From Sphingomonas sp. So64.6b (GTDB taxonomy: Bacteria; Pseudomonadota; Alphaproteobacteria; Sphingomonadales; Sphingomonadaceae), in the NCBI RefSeq assembly GCF_014171475.1, contig NZ_CP048817.1, positions 992,001 through 1,056,000 of the forward strand: 64,000 nt of DNA, given 5' to 3'. Shown in pieces: positions 1-8,756 of this stretch. The notes beneath the pieces are model-generated. The model was given only the letters and a program-made list of their open reading frames with translations, was not told the origin of the DNA and did no database searches. The position numbers and the translations under genes were made by a program. Each line of letters begins with the position of its first letter. Position 1 is the stretch's first letter.

Positions 1-577
1 TCGCATGGAGCAGCGCGACCAGCGCCGCGATCGCCGCGAGAACTGCCCAGTTCGGTACGCGTCGCCAGTCGATCGCCAAAGTGAGCAGCGGAAAGAGCAG
101 ATAGGCGCCAAGCTCCGCGCTGATCGACCAGCTCGGGTCGTTCCAGCTCAGCTGGCCGGTAAAGCCCCAATTCTGCACCAGCGCGATGTGCAGCGGCAGT
201 TCGCGGAATGGATAATTGACCTCCTCCTGCCGTCCGGTTGCGGCGAACAGCCCGGCGAGACCGACCGCGCAGCCAAGCATGAAGAGGTGCAGCGGCCAGA
301 TTCGCGCGACACGCTTGTGCAGGAAACCGGGCATCGCCGCGAAACCGGAAGCGCGGAACTTCTCGCTCCAGCTCAGCCAGATCACGAAGCCGGACAGCAG
401 GAAGAAGAAATCGACCGCGAGATAACCTTTGGCGAAGAAGCCGACCCATGGTGCGGGCAGGCCCGCGATCGACAGGCGGATATGATAAAGCACGACGAAC
501 CACGCCGCGATGCCGCGCATGCTGGTCAATGCGCGCAGTTCGGGTTTGCCCGTCATACCCGCCATTACGCCCACCAT
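1..577 (-). CDS. Acyltransferase 3 family membrane protein (C-terminus cut by window edge)
   Basis: This is an integral-membrane O-acyltransferase of the acyltransferase-3 (OafA/ExoZ-like) family, which usually transfers acetyl or other acyl groups to surface glycans. About 192 N-terminal residues are visible. The family's opening motif is present (SMRGIAAWFVVLYH, residues 19-32, with His32), followed by the VDFFFLLSGFVI helix near residues 55-66 and the basic KRVARIWPLH stretch near 85-94. The start codon overlaps the stop of the upstream O-ligase by one base (TGATG), so the two are translationally coupled. The context, an exosortase-A-type polysaccharide locus, suggests exopolysaccharide acylation; the substrate is inferred. 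The gene continues beyond base 1. Confidence 0.88.
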   Translation of the reverse strand, partial: MVGVMAGMTGKPELRALTSMRGIAAWFVVLYHIRLSIAGLPAPWVGFFAKGYLAVDFFFLLSGFVIWLSWSEKFRASGFAAMPGFLHKRVARIWPLHLFMLGCAVGLAGLFAATGRQEEVNYPFRELPLHIALVQNWGFTGQLSWNDPSWSISAELGAYLLFPLLTLAIDWRRVPNWAVLAAIAALVALLHA

Positions 578-1944
578 CACGAAAGCATCGGCTCGAGCGC
601 GGGCGGGCGTTCCTTGCGGATCGGGCGCCATGCCTCTTCGCGGCGTTTGCGCGCGAGATAGGTGTCGAGCCCGATCTGCGCGCCCATCAGCATATAGACG
701 AACGGCTGGAAGGCGATCGCGATAAAGGTCGCGCCGAGCAGATAGACGATGTGTCCGCTCTGCAGCGCGCTGGCGAGCGGCGCGATCCATTCCTGGCCGG
801 GCAGTGGCTTGCGGTAGCGACGGCGCACCACTTCCATGCGCACGATGCCGGTAATGTTGATGATCAACCACAGCAACAGGCCCGGATAACCCTGTTCGCC
901 AAGCATCTCGAAATAGGCGCTATGGAAGGCGCGCGCCTTGTCGACGGTCAGTTTCTTCTCGACGGTCTGTTGTCCGTCGACATTCTCGACCTTTTCGGTG
1001 TCGTAGCGGATCTGGTTCTGGCGATACATTTCGAAGCCGCCGCCGAACGGATGGATCCTGGCGTACTCCATCGTCCATTTCCATACCGCGAGCCGGGTCG
1101 AGGCGGATTCGTCCGCCTTATAAGTCTTGATCGTGCTCATCCGGTCGGTGAACGTGCTGGGCAGGAACGGGATCGCAGCGACGCCCATCATTGCCAGCAC
1201 GCCGATATAAAGGCCTTTGCGTTTGGTATCACGGATCATCAGCGCGGCGAGCAGGCCGATGCACAGCAACCCGGTGCGCGTCGAGGTGCCGACCGGGATC
1301 AGCAAGCAGGCAAAGATCAGCGCGTAGCAAAAGCCCTTCACTTTCCAGTCGGGCTTGAAGATCGTGCCGTGGCGGGTGAACCACAGGATTATCGGGATGA
1401 TCGCGATCGCCACCGCGGAGATCGTGCTACCCTCATAAAGACCGGAATTGTTGGTCACCATCAGGTTGAGTTCGCCATAGCCGCCGCCGCCCGAGGCGAT
1501 CGTCTTGATCCCGCCGACGATGATGATCGACGCCGCCGACAGGATCATGATCAGCAGGAGCGATTCGATGCGCAGCCTAGTGCGGAGCGTGAGCGGCAGA
1601 AAGGCGGCGAAGGCCAGCGCCTTCCATACCCAGTCCCATTTATCGAGCGCCTCGATCGGAAAGTCCGCCGACCGTGTCGTCTGGGAACAATAGAAAAGCA
1701 GCAGCACGATGAGGAACTGGCGCGGTGCGATGCGCGTGTCGCGCTTGTCGTCGATCAGCGCCCAGGCCGCAACAGCCAGTCCCGCCGCGATCAGCGAGAT
1801 CGGCACCGAATTGAGCATGAGATAGGTCAGCCGCTGCGGGCTGACGATGTCGATATAGACATAGACGAGCACGAACAGGAACGGCTTGCGAAAGCCCAGC
1901 GCGAAGAAGGACGCGAGGAAACCGACAAAGACGAGATCACGCAC
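577..1944 (-). CDS. Putative O-glycosylation ligase, exosortase A-associated (Wzy/O-antigen ligase-like)
   Basis: This is a polytopic inner-membrane protein of about 455 residues resembling the exosortase-A-associated O-antigen-ligase/Wzy family (TIGR03097-like), proposed to polymerise or transfer glycan in exopolysaccharide loci. I chose the GTG at 1944 because it gives the family-typical opening RDLVFVGFLASFFALGFRKP and has a GGGAG ribosome site just upstream; the open frame itself runs back to 2013. The large loop with the FHSAYFEMLGEQGYPGLLLW segment, followed by further helices, fits the O-antigen ligase domain. It overlaps the small upstream gene by 8 bases and the downstream acyltransferase by one, forming one operon. 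Confidence 0.88.
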   Translation of the reverse strand: MRDLVFVGFLASFFALGFRKPFLFVLVYVYIDIVSPQRLTYLMLNSVPISLIAAGLAVAAWALIDDKRDTRIAPRQFLIVLLLFYCSQTTRSADFPIEALDKWDWVWKALAFAAFLPLTLRTRLRIESLLLIMILSAASIIIVGGIKTIASGGGGYGELNLMVTNNSGLYEGSTISAVAIAIIPIILWFTRHGTIFKPDWKVKGFCYALIFACLLIPVGTSTRTGLLCIGLLAALMIRDTKRKGLYIGVLAMMGVAAIPFLPSTFTDRMSTIKTYKADESASTRLAVWKWTMEYARIHPFGGGFEMYRQNQIRYDTEKVENVDGQQTVEKKLTVDKARAFHSAYFEMLGEQGYPGLLLWLIINITGIVRMEVVRRRYRKPLPGQEWIAPLASALQSGHIVYLLGATFIAIAFQPFVYMLMGAQIGLDTYLARKRREEAWRPIRKERPPALEPMLS

Positions 1945-2098
1945 CGGGTTTCTCTCCCGATCGTGCTTTGGGCTTCCGCGCGTCGCCCGCGATATCGTTC
2001 GGGCCGGGCTCATGATCGAGATCGGGCCGGCGCAGCAACAGCCACGCGGCGAGCAGCATCAGGCCATGGCTGATCGCGAGCGCGAGATTGTCGATCAT
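1937..2098 (-). CDS. Small membrane protein (53 aa) upstream of the O-ligase
   Basis: This is a short open frame of 53 codons, starting at ATG 2098, with one hydrophobic helix (LALAISHGLMLLAAWLLL, residues 5-22) and a charged, proline-rich tail. Its stop lies 8 bases inside the start of the O-ligase gene, a typical coupled arrangement. A weak AAGG ribosome site lies about 10 bases upstream. I do not recognise a named family. The position between a dispersed repeat and the ligase, the overlap and the transmembrane profile argue that it is real and the first gene of this minus-strand operon. Its function is unknown; a helper subunit for the ligase is one possibility. Confidence 0.55.
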   Translation of the reverse strand: MIDNLALAISHGLMLLAAWLLLRRPDLDHEPGPNDIAGDARKPKARSGEKPGA

Positions 2099-2121
2099 GC
2101 CGCCTTGTCCGTCCCTTGCTT

Positions 2122-2205
2122 CCGTTCGTGCTGAGCTAGTCGAAGCACCGTTCTTCTTTCATCGACCGGCACAAAACGGCCCTTCGACAAGCTCAGGGCG
2201 AACGG
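2122..2205. repeat. Dispersed inverted-arm repeat, family A, copy 1
   Basis: This is an 84-base intergenic element whose ends are inverted versions of each other. The left arm has CCGTTCGTGCTGAGC and GTCGAAGCAC; the right arm has CCCTTCGAC, GCTCAGGGCGAACGG. A second copy in the opposite orientation lies at 61738-61827, with nearly identical arms and a different centre. It sits between the exosortase-associated operon and the divergent glycosyltransferase gene. Confidence 0.8.
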
Positions 2206-3486
2206 ACGTTGGACAATGCTCTAGCGCCCTGGGGTTGACGTGCCGTTAAACACTGCTGTGGCAGTCATGCTGGCGATGCGCATCCTCCACGTCCTCGATC
2301 ACGGTCTGCCGCTGCAAAGCGGTTATACCTTCCGTACCCGTGCCATATTGAAGGCGCAGTCGCGTCGCGGATGGCAAGTCGCGGCCGTCACCGGCCCGCG
2401 CCACGGCGCGAGCGACGTCATGTTCGAGCAGGTCGATGGAATTGATTTTCACCGCACGCCGGTAATGAAGGACTGGCCGAGCCCATTTGGCGAATGGCGT
2501 GAGATCCATGGCTTCGCCAAACGAATCGCCGCGGCGGTCGATGAATTCAAACCCGATATCCTGCACGCGCATTCGCCGGTGCTCGACGCGGTCGCCGCGC
2601 TACGCGTCGCGCGCAAGCGCCGCCTGCCTCTGGTCTATGAGATCCGCGCCTTTTGGGAAGATGCGGCGGTCGGCAATGGCACCGGGCGCGAAGGATCGCT
2701 GCGCTATCGCGCGACGCGCGCGCTTGAAACATGGGCGGTGGGCAAGGCCGATGCGGTCGCGGTCATCTGCGAAGGTTTGCGTCACGATCTGGTGGAGCGC
2801 GGTGTCGATCCGGCCAAGATCTTCGTCTCGCCCAACGGCGTCGACCTGACGGTATTCGGCGCGCCGCTCGAATATGATGCGCCGCTCGCGCTGTCGCTTG
2901 GGCTGAGTGGCACCGAGGTGATCGGGTTTATCGGCAGCTTCTATGACTATGAGGGGCTGGACGACCTGATCGCCGCGATGCCCGCCTTGGTCGCCGCGCG
3001 GCCCAAGGCGCATCTCGTGCTGGTCGGCGGTGGCCCGATGGAGGAGGCGTTGCGTGCACAGGCGGCTGCCTCGCCGGTCGCGAAGCACATCAAGTTCATC
3101 GGTCGCGTGCCGCATACCGAGGTCGACCGTTATTACAGCGTGATCGATATCCTGGCCTATCCGCGCAAGCGCATGCGGCTGACCGATCTGGTCACGCCGC
3201 TGAAACCGCTCGAGGCAATGGCGCAGCGTCGGTTGGTTGCGGCGTCCGACGTGGGAGGGCACCGCGAACTGATTCGCGACGGCGAAACCGGCACGCTCTT
3301 TCCGCCTGACGACCCTGCCGCGATGGCGCTCGCGATCGGCGGGCTGCTCGCCGATCGGCATGTGTGGGAGGCGCGGCGTGAGAATGGCCGCGCGTTCGTT
3401 GAGGCGGAGCGCAACTGGCAAGTTAATATTGCTCGTTATGCTCCTGTTTACCAAAAACTTACCGACTCTGCTGCATCACGCGACTC

Positions 3487-4476
<990 letters not shown>

Positions 4477-4479
4477 CAT

Positions 4480-4791
4480 CTATTGCTCGACGGTCAACGC
4501 CTCGAGTTCGATCACCACCTGATCCCTGGATCGCTGTATCGATTCGATCGCGACACTCGCCAGCAAATGTCCGCTCAGGGCGATCTCCGCCTCGGGTAAA
4601 GCGGTCAACCAGGCGTCCAGCTGGGGCGATGCCGACGCGTTCAACCTGATCATGTGCCGTGCACCGGAAAAGGTCGCGCTGGCCCAGCGTGTCCAATCCG
4701 TCGCCACGATCTCGACCGGACAACCGGCACGATCGGCGTCGCGCCCCAGCGCACGGACCAGCAATGTCGCGGCATCCGGGCCGCGGCTCAT
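4480..4791 (-). CDS. Conserved hypothetical protein (103 aa)
   Basis: This is a 103-residue protein beginning MSRGPDAATLLVRALGRDAD. The chosen ATG at 4791 overlaps the stop of the upstream 59-residue gene in an ATGA configuration, which is strong evidence for this start although the frame stays open to 4974. The middle holds WTRWASATFSGARHMI and the C-terminus is acidic (QVVIELEALTVEQ). I do not recognise a domain. It converges on the proline-rich protein gene with only 3 bases between stops. Coupling to a small predicted DNA-binding protein and divergence from an S24 regulator suggest a compact regulatory module. Confidence 0.7.
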   Translation of the reverse strand: MSRGPDAATLLVRALGRDADRAGCPVEIVATDWTRWASATFSGARHMIRLNASASPQLDAWLTALPEAEIALSGHLLASVAIESIQRSRDQVVIELEALTVEQ

Positions 4792-4967
4792 TGCGGTACT
4801 CCGGCATTGATAAACGCCTCGATCCGCGCAGCCGTTCTCGCGCCCGGTTCGCGACCGCCGCGTAAGTCGCGCACCAGCCGCGAATCGTTCAGCGCCAGCC
4901 GCCCGAACTTCGTCTCGGCCATCCCGGTTTGGCGTAAATAGCGCTCGACCTTCCACAACACAGACAT
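4788..4967 (-). CDS. Small predicted DNA-binding protein (59 aa)
   Basis: This 59-residue protein starts at ATG 4967, preceded by an AAGGATTGGGAG ribosome site. It reads as a short helical protein with the pattern YLRQTGMAETKFGRLALND and LVRDLRGGREP, which resembles small helix-turn-helix-like proteins found in many alphaproteobacteria, where a fixed TxFGRxAxxD core is followed by a basic VRDLRxGR helix. Assignment to that group is from recall of the pattern, not a search. It is the first gene of a two-gene operon (ATGA overlap) and is divergent from the S24-family regulator, with about 100 bases of shared promoter region. Confidence 0.7.
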   Translation of the reverse strand: MSVLWKVERYLRQTGMAETKFGRLALNDSRLVRDLRGGREPGARTAARIEAFINAGVPQ

Positions 4968-5038
4968 CTCCCAATCCTTCTCGACTCGCCCTCGACTCGG
5001 CTAGTGTTCATGATCTGTTCCAGCATTTCCAACTTGTC

Positions 5039-5052
5039 TAGGAAAATTCCTA
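5039..5052. promoter_or_regulatory. Inverted repeat, candidate operator of the S24 regulator
   Basis: The sequence TAGGAA-AA-TTCCTA lies 15 bases upstream of the regulator's ATG, within the region shared with the divergent small operon. A symmetric site so close to the start suggests autoregulation; this is inferred from symmetry and position only. Confidence 0.4.
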
Positions 5053-5067
5053 TGCTATTGATCCTGG

Positions 5068-5703
5068 ATGGATGCGATTGACCCACGCAGCGCGCTCGAC
5101 GCGCTTGTCGCGGACAGCGGCGAGAGTTTTGCCGCGCTGTCGCGCATGCTCCGGCGCAACGACGCCTATCTTCAGCAATATGTGAAACGCGGCTCACCAC
5201 GCGTGCTGGCGGAGCGCGACCGTAAATTGCTCGCCGCTTATTTTGGGGTGGATGAATCGGTGCTCGGCGGCGCGGCCGAGGCGCCGGGGTCATCGATCGT
5301 ATCGGTGCGCCGCCTCGATGTCGCGGCATCGGCCGGGCCGGGTGGACTGGTCGAGGAGGACAGGGCGATCGGCGACGCACCGTTTGATCGGCGCCTGCTC
5401 GATACACTCGGCATTCGCGCCGGCACGCTGGCGATCATTCGCGCTCAGGGTGAGTCGATGGTGCCGCTGATCGAGGATGGCGACCAGATCATGGTCGACG
5501 AGGGAGACCGGCGCGTCGGTGTTCGCGGCGGCGTCTATGTCATCCGGCTCGACGGCGCGCTGATGGTCAAGCGCGTCGCGCGAGCGGGTGAGCAAGTCGC
5601 TATCACCAGCGATAATCCCGCATTTCCGGCAATGCCGATGCGGGACACAAACGAGGTCGAGGTGGTCGGCCGCGTCGTATGGTTATCGCGCAGCCTGCGC
5701 TAA
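5068..5703 (+). CDS. S24 family peptidase / LexA-like transcriptional regulator
   Basis: This 211-residue protein has an N-terminal helical DNA-binding region (about residues 1-65, FAALSRMLRRNDAYLQQYVKRG) and a C-terminal LexA/S24 domain. The catalytic serine sits in GESMVPLIEDGDQIMV (about residue 131) and the lysine in DGALMVKRV (about 171), so the autoproteolytic Ser/Lys dyad appears intact. Proteins of this type repress genes until self-cleavage or ligand binding. It is not LexA itself, because the N-terminus lacks the LexA winged helix, and it is closer to phage-type or standalone S24 regulators. The TAGGAA/TTCCTA inverted repeat upstream is a plausible operator. The stop codon lies in the left arm of the following inverted repeat. 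Confidence 0.85.
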   Translation: MDAIDPRSALDALVADSGESFAALSRMLRRNDAYLQQYVKRGSPRVLAERDRKLLAAYFGVDESVLGGAAEAPGSSIVSVRRLDVAASAGPGGLVEEDRAIGDAPFDRRLLDTLGIRAGTLAIIRAQGESMVPLIEDGDQIMVDEGDRRVGVRGGVYVIRLDGALMVKRVARAGEQVAITSDNPAFPAMPMRDTNEVEVVGRVVWLSRSLR

Positions 5704-5743
5704 CTAAGCCCCTCCCCTTTAGGGGAGGGGTTGGGGTGGGGAA
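5701..5743. repeat. Left inverted repeat of the DUF559 element (G-rich hairpin, family B)
   Basis: This 43-base arm begins with TAACTAA and contains a perfect hairpin CCCCTCCCC-TTTA-GGGGAGGGG (5709-5730) followed by TTGGGGTGGGGAA. It matches the reverse complement of 6116-6158 with about four differences over its whole length. It supplies the stop codon of the S24 gene and of the DUF559 gene. The hairpin could also act as a transcription terminator for the convergent genes. Confidence 0.85.
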
Positions 5744-6111
5744 GTGCGGCCGGACCAGCGCTCGGGGAGGGCGTTCAACTTGGCCAAAATCGTCTCAACC
5801 ACCCCATCCGCATTCTGCATCACATCGAGATTCGAAAACCGAAGAACCGCAAATCCGAGTGCCGCAACACGCTGATCGCGCAGCACATCCTTGGTATCGT
5901 CATGCGTATCGCCATCGACTTCGATCAACAGCCCAACCGAGGGGCAGAAGAAGTCGGCAATGGCTTGAGCCTGAAAAATGACATGCTGCCGCCGAAACTT
6001 GAAACCGTCGAGTTGCGAGTTGGACAGACACCGCCACAAACGCTTCTCAGGTTCGGTGGGATTACGCCGCATCACCAGCGCGCGCCTCTGGAGTTCGACC
6101 TCAGTCGCCAT
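5719..6111 (-). CDS. DUF559 (Vsr/PD-(D/E)XK-like) endonuclease domain protein
   Basis: This 130-residue protein belongs to the DUF559 family, related to very-short-patch-repair and other PD-(D/E)XK endonucleases. ATG 6111 was chosen because the in-frame sequence upstream is encoded by the right inverted repeat. Visible motifs are the N-terminal helix RRNPTEPEKRLWRCL, FKFRRQHVI, and the catalytic core ADFFCPSVGLLIEVDGDTHD carrying the Asp and the Glu-x-Asp. The last residues (TSPPQPLP) and the stop are encoded by the left inverted repeat. G+C of the gene is lower than its neighbours (about 55% in one line I counted). Such genes are usually orphan and of unknown role; here the gene is bracketed by inverted repeats, suggesting a small mobile or selfish element. 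Confidence 0.88.
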   Translation of the reverse strand: MATEVELQRRALVMRRNPTEPEKRLWRCLSNSQLDGFKFRRQHVIFQAQAIADFFCPSVGLLIEVDGDTHDDTKDVLRDQRVAALGFAVLRFSNLDVMQNADGVVETILAKLNALPERWSGRTSPPQPLP

Positions 6112-6115
6112 GTCG

Positions 6116-6158
6116 TTCCCCACCTCAACCCCTCCCTGAAGGGGAGGGGCTTTAGTTA
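6116..6158. repeat. Right inverted repeat of the DUF559 element (G-rich hairpin, family B)
   Basis: Reverse-complemented, this arm reads TAACTAAAG, then a CCCCTCCCC/GGGAGGGG hairpin, then TTGAGGTGGGGAA, matching the left arm nearly base for base. It ends by supplying the TAA stop codon of the adjacent small membrane protein gene. No clear target-site duplication is visible outside the two arms. Confidence 0.85.
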
Positions 6159-6325
6159 GATCTTCCCACCAACCAGATCCCCACCGCGATCGCCACGCCG
6201 ACACTCACCCCAACCAGAAACCCCAAGGTCGGCTGGTCCAGGAACAATCCGACGCCCGCACCGACAACGGCGCCGACAGCGATCAGGAAACCGCCGGCGG
6301 CGGGGGTGCGGGGAGTATTGGTCAT
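6152..6325 (-). CDS. Small two-helix membrane protein (57 aa)
   Basis: This 57-residue protein starts at ATG 6325 and consists almost entirely of two glycine/valine-rich hydrophobic helices (FLIAVGAVVGAGVGLFL and TLGFLVGVSVGVAIAVGIWLV) with a short basic tail. The topology resembles small glycine-zipper membrane proteins. Its C-terminal residues and stop codon (tct aac taa) are encoded within the right inverted repeat of the DUF559 element. No family name is recognised. It lies upstream of the DUF559 gene on the same strand and is divergent from the 69-residue gene at 6492. Confidence 0.7.
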   Translation of the reverse strand: MTNTPRTPAAGGFLIAVGAVVGAGVGLFLDQPTLGFLVGVSVGVAIAVGIWLVGRSN

Positions 6326-6491
6326 GGCGCTCGCTCTGCCATGTCCCGCCACAGGACGCCAGCGTCCCGCAATGGGATGCGTAGGGCAGGGCGCGAACGG
6401 GCGTTTACCAATGTCACCCGCGCATTTGCTGGCTTGGGCCGATCTGGCATGCGGATTGAAGGCACCCGGGCAGAGCCGCTGGGGGAAATCC

Positions 6492-6701
6492 ATGTCATAT
6501 ATGCCGTATCTTGCCAGCCATGACGTTGCCGACGCCACCGACCTGATCGCGCGCTTCGGCGACGATGCCGGTTTCGAAGCGGCGGCACGGGCCGACAAGA
6601 GCCGGGATATCGGCAATCAGTTGCATTTCTGCCGCTGGCGCCAGATCGAGCGGCTGATCCTGCTGCTCTCGGTCGACCGCGCGATCGGCACGATTCACTA
6701 A
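6492..6701 (+). CDS. Conserved small hypothetical protein (69 aa)
   Basis: This 69-residue protein starts at ATG 6492 behind a GGGGGAAATCC stretch that can serve as ribosome site. The sequence (ASHDVADATDLIARFGDDAG, then DIGNQLHFCRWRQIERLI) resembles small helical sphingomonad proteins with a C-terminal RWRxIxRLI helix. I do not know its function. The hydrophobic/basic C-terminal helix could be a protein-interaction surface. It precedes tamA by about 55 bases and may share its promoter region. Confidence 0.6.
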   Translation: MSYMPYLASHDVADATDLIARFGDDAGFEAAARADKSRDIGNQLHFCRWRQIERLILLLSVDRAIGTIH

Positions 6702-6755
6702 ACCATACCGCTATCCCCCTGTTGCTCGGGGAATTGTCCGTCTAGGACGGGTGCC

Positions 6756-8756
6756 ATGTCGTTGTCTGTCGGGCGGCGTGGCGCGTTGTGGTGCGCTGCT
6801 GCGGGTCTTTTTGTGGTCGTCGCTCCCTGTGCGCAAGCGCAGGACAGCGCCCGGACCGACACGCCTCCCGCCGATGCCCCATCTGAGGTACAGTCGGTCG
6901 TGCCCGACGCCGGCGCGCTCGATCCCAATTCGCCGCTCGCGCCGCTCCCGGATATCGGTGTCGACTGGCCCGATCTGTCGGCCATGCCCGCAGAACCGGT
7001 CGATCCGTCCGCGACGCCCGAGATCACCGGCGAAACGCGTTATGCGTATGCGATCGAAGGCATAGATGCGGTTGCCACACCGCTGCTGCGCCAGCGCTTC
7101 GACGCGGTATCGACGCTGAAGATGCATGACGGCGACCCGGCCAATGCGGCGCAACTCGACCGGCGCGCGCGCGAGGACGTGAACCTGCTCACCGAATTGC
7201 TCCGCGCCGAGGGGTATTATGACGCGCGGGTGACCAGCCGGATCGAACCCAAGGGCGGTCGTCCGCTGGTCACGCTGGAGGCCGATCCCGGCGTGCAGTA
7301 CAAGTTTGGCGGGGTCACGCTCAACGGCCTCGCTGCGGCCGGCGACAAGACTGACGAACTGCGCACGGCATTCGGTATCAAGCCCGACGATCCGGTCAAT
7401 TCCGACGCGGTGGTCGCGGGTGAAGCCAATCTGCGCACCCGGATCGGACAAAAAGGCTTCCCCTTCGCGACCGTCGGCGAGCCCGAGATCGTCATCGATC
7501 GTGCCGCACGCACCGCGACGCTCGACCTGGCGGTCGCGCCGGGCGGGGAACGGCGCTTTGGCCAGATCACCACCGCGCCCAACAACCGCGTATTTGGCGC
7601 CGACCATATTCAGGATATCGCGCGTTTCGTGCCGGGTGAGCCCTATGACCAGTCAGCGCTGGTCGACCTTCGCCGCGCGCTGATCCAGACCGGACTGATC
7701 TCGACCGTCGATATCAAGCCGGTCGAGGGCAAGGATCCGGGCACGGTCGATATCGCCGTCGCGCTCGAACCCGCACCGCCCCGCACGATCGCCGCAGAAC
7801 TCGGCTATGGCACCGGAGAAGGCGCACGCGCGGAAGTGAGCTGGACGCATCGCAACCTGTTCCCACCCGAAGGCGCGCTGACCCTGCGCGGTGTGCTCGG
7901 CACGCGCGAGCAATTGGCCGGGGCGACCTTCCGCCGAAACAATTTCAATGCGCGCGACCGTGTGCTGACTTTTCAGGCGATCGCCTCCAACCTCAATCGC
8001 GACGCTTATCAGGCCAAGACTTTCTCGCTGTCCGGCACGATCGAACGTCAGACCAACATCTTCTTCCAGAAGACCTGGACCTGGTCGCTTGGCGCGGAAC
8101 TGGTCGCCTCGGACGAACGTGACGTGATCGTGTCGACCGGTGCGCCGCGCCGCCGTACCTTCTTCATCGGCGCGTTGCCGACCAGTCTCAGCTATGACGG
8201 GTCGGACGATCTGCTCAACCCGACGCGCGGCTTCCGCCTTAGTGGACGCTTGTCGCCCGAGCTGTCGCTCCAGGGCAGCGTGTTCAGCTATGCCCGGGTG
8301 CAGGTCGATGCCAGCGCCTATCAACCGATCAAGGACGGCGTGGTCGTGGCCGGCCGGGTCCGGCTCGGCACGATCGTCGGCGCACCGCGCGACGCGATCG
8401 CACCGTCGCGCCGCTTCTATGCTGGCGGTGGCGCTTCGGTACGCGGTTATGGCTATCAGGATATCGGGCCGCGCGATCCCAATAACGACCCGATCGGCGG
8501 GCGCAGCCTGACCGAATTCTCGCTCGAGGCGCGGGTCAAGGCGTTCGGCAATTTCGGCGTCGTGCCGTTCATCGACGGCGGCAATATCTATACGTCGCCG
8601 CTGCCCAAGTTCAGCGACTTCCGCTTCGGTGCAGGTCTTGGCGTGCGGTATTATTCGAATTTCGGGCCGATCCGCGTCGATGTCGGCACGCCGCTCAACC
8701 CGCAACCGGGCGACGCACGGATCGCAGTGTATGTCTCGCTGGGGCAGGCATTTTGA
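6756..8756 (+). CDS. tamA: TamA, outer-membrane Omp85-family component of the translocation and assembly module
   Basis: This 666-residue outer-membrane protein of the Omp85/BamA superfamily inserts or helps assemble outer-membrane proteins together with TamB. A cleavable signal peptide is evident (ALWCAAAGLFVVVAPCAQA, about residues 10-28). POTRA domains follow at roughly residues 85-330 (for example EGYYDARVTSRIEP and GGVTLNGLAAAGD). The C-terminal half is the 16-strand barrel, with the lid-loop-like RFYAGGGASVRGYGYQDIGP near 550 and a terminal aromatic residue (VSLGQAF) typical of barrels. The stop codon overlaps the TTG start of tamB (TTGA), a coupled pair as in other proteobacteria. A proline/aspartate-rich linker follows the signal peptide. 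Confidence 0.93.
   Translation: MSLSVGRRGALWCAAAGLFVVVAPCAQAQDSARTDTPPADAPSEVQSVVPDAGALDPNSPLAPLPDIGVDWPDLSAMPAEPVDPSATPEITGETRYAYAIEGIDAVATPLLRQRFDAVSTLKMHDGDPANAAQLDRRAREDVNLLTELLRAEGYYDARVTSRIEPKGGRPLVTLEADPGVQYKFGGVTLNGLAAAGDKTDELRTAFGIKPDDPVNSDAVVAGEANLRTRIGQKGFPFATVGEPEIVIDRAARTATLDLAVAPGGERRFGQITTAPNNRVFGADHIQDIARFVPGEPYDQSALVDLRRALIQTGLISTVDIKPVEGKDPGTVDIAVALEPAPPRTIAAELGYGTGEGARAEVSWTHRNLFPPEGALTLRGVLGTREQLAGATFRRNNFNARDRVLTFQAIASNLNRDAYQAKTFSLSGTIERQTNIFFQKTWTWSLGAELVASDERDVIVSTGAPRRRTFFIGALPTSLSYDGSDDLLNPTRGFRLSGRLSPELSLQGSVFSYARVQVDASAYQPIKDGVVVAGRVRLGTIVGAPRDAIAPSRRFYAGGGASVRGYGYQDIGPRDPNNDPIGGRSLTEFSLEARVKAFGNFGVVPFIDGGNIYTSPLPKFSDFRFGAGLGVRYYSNFGPIRVDVGTPLNPQPGDARIAVYVSLGQAF

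Noticed and set aside
448..2073. Long plus-strand open frame of 541 codons
   Set aside because: It is antisense to the O-ligase, with composition typical of a high-G+C shadow frame (Arg/Asp/His-rich) and no domain.
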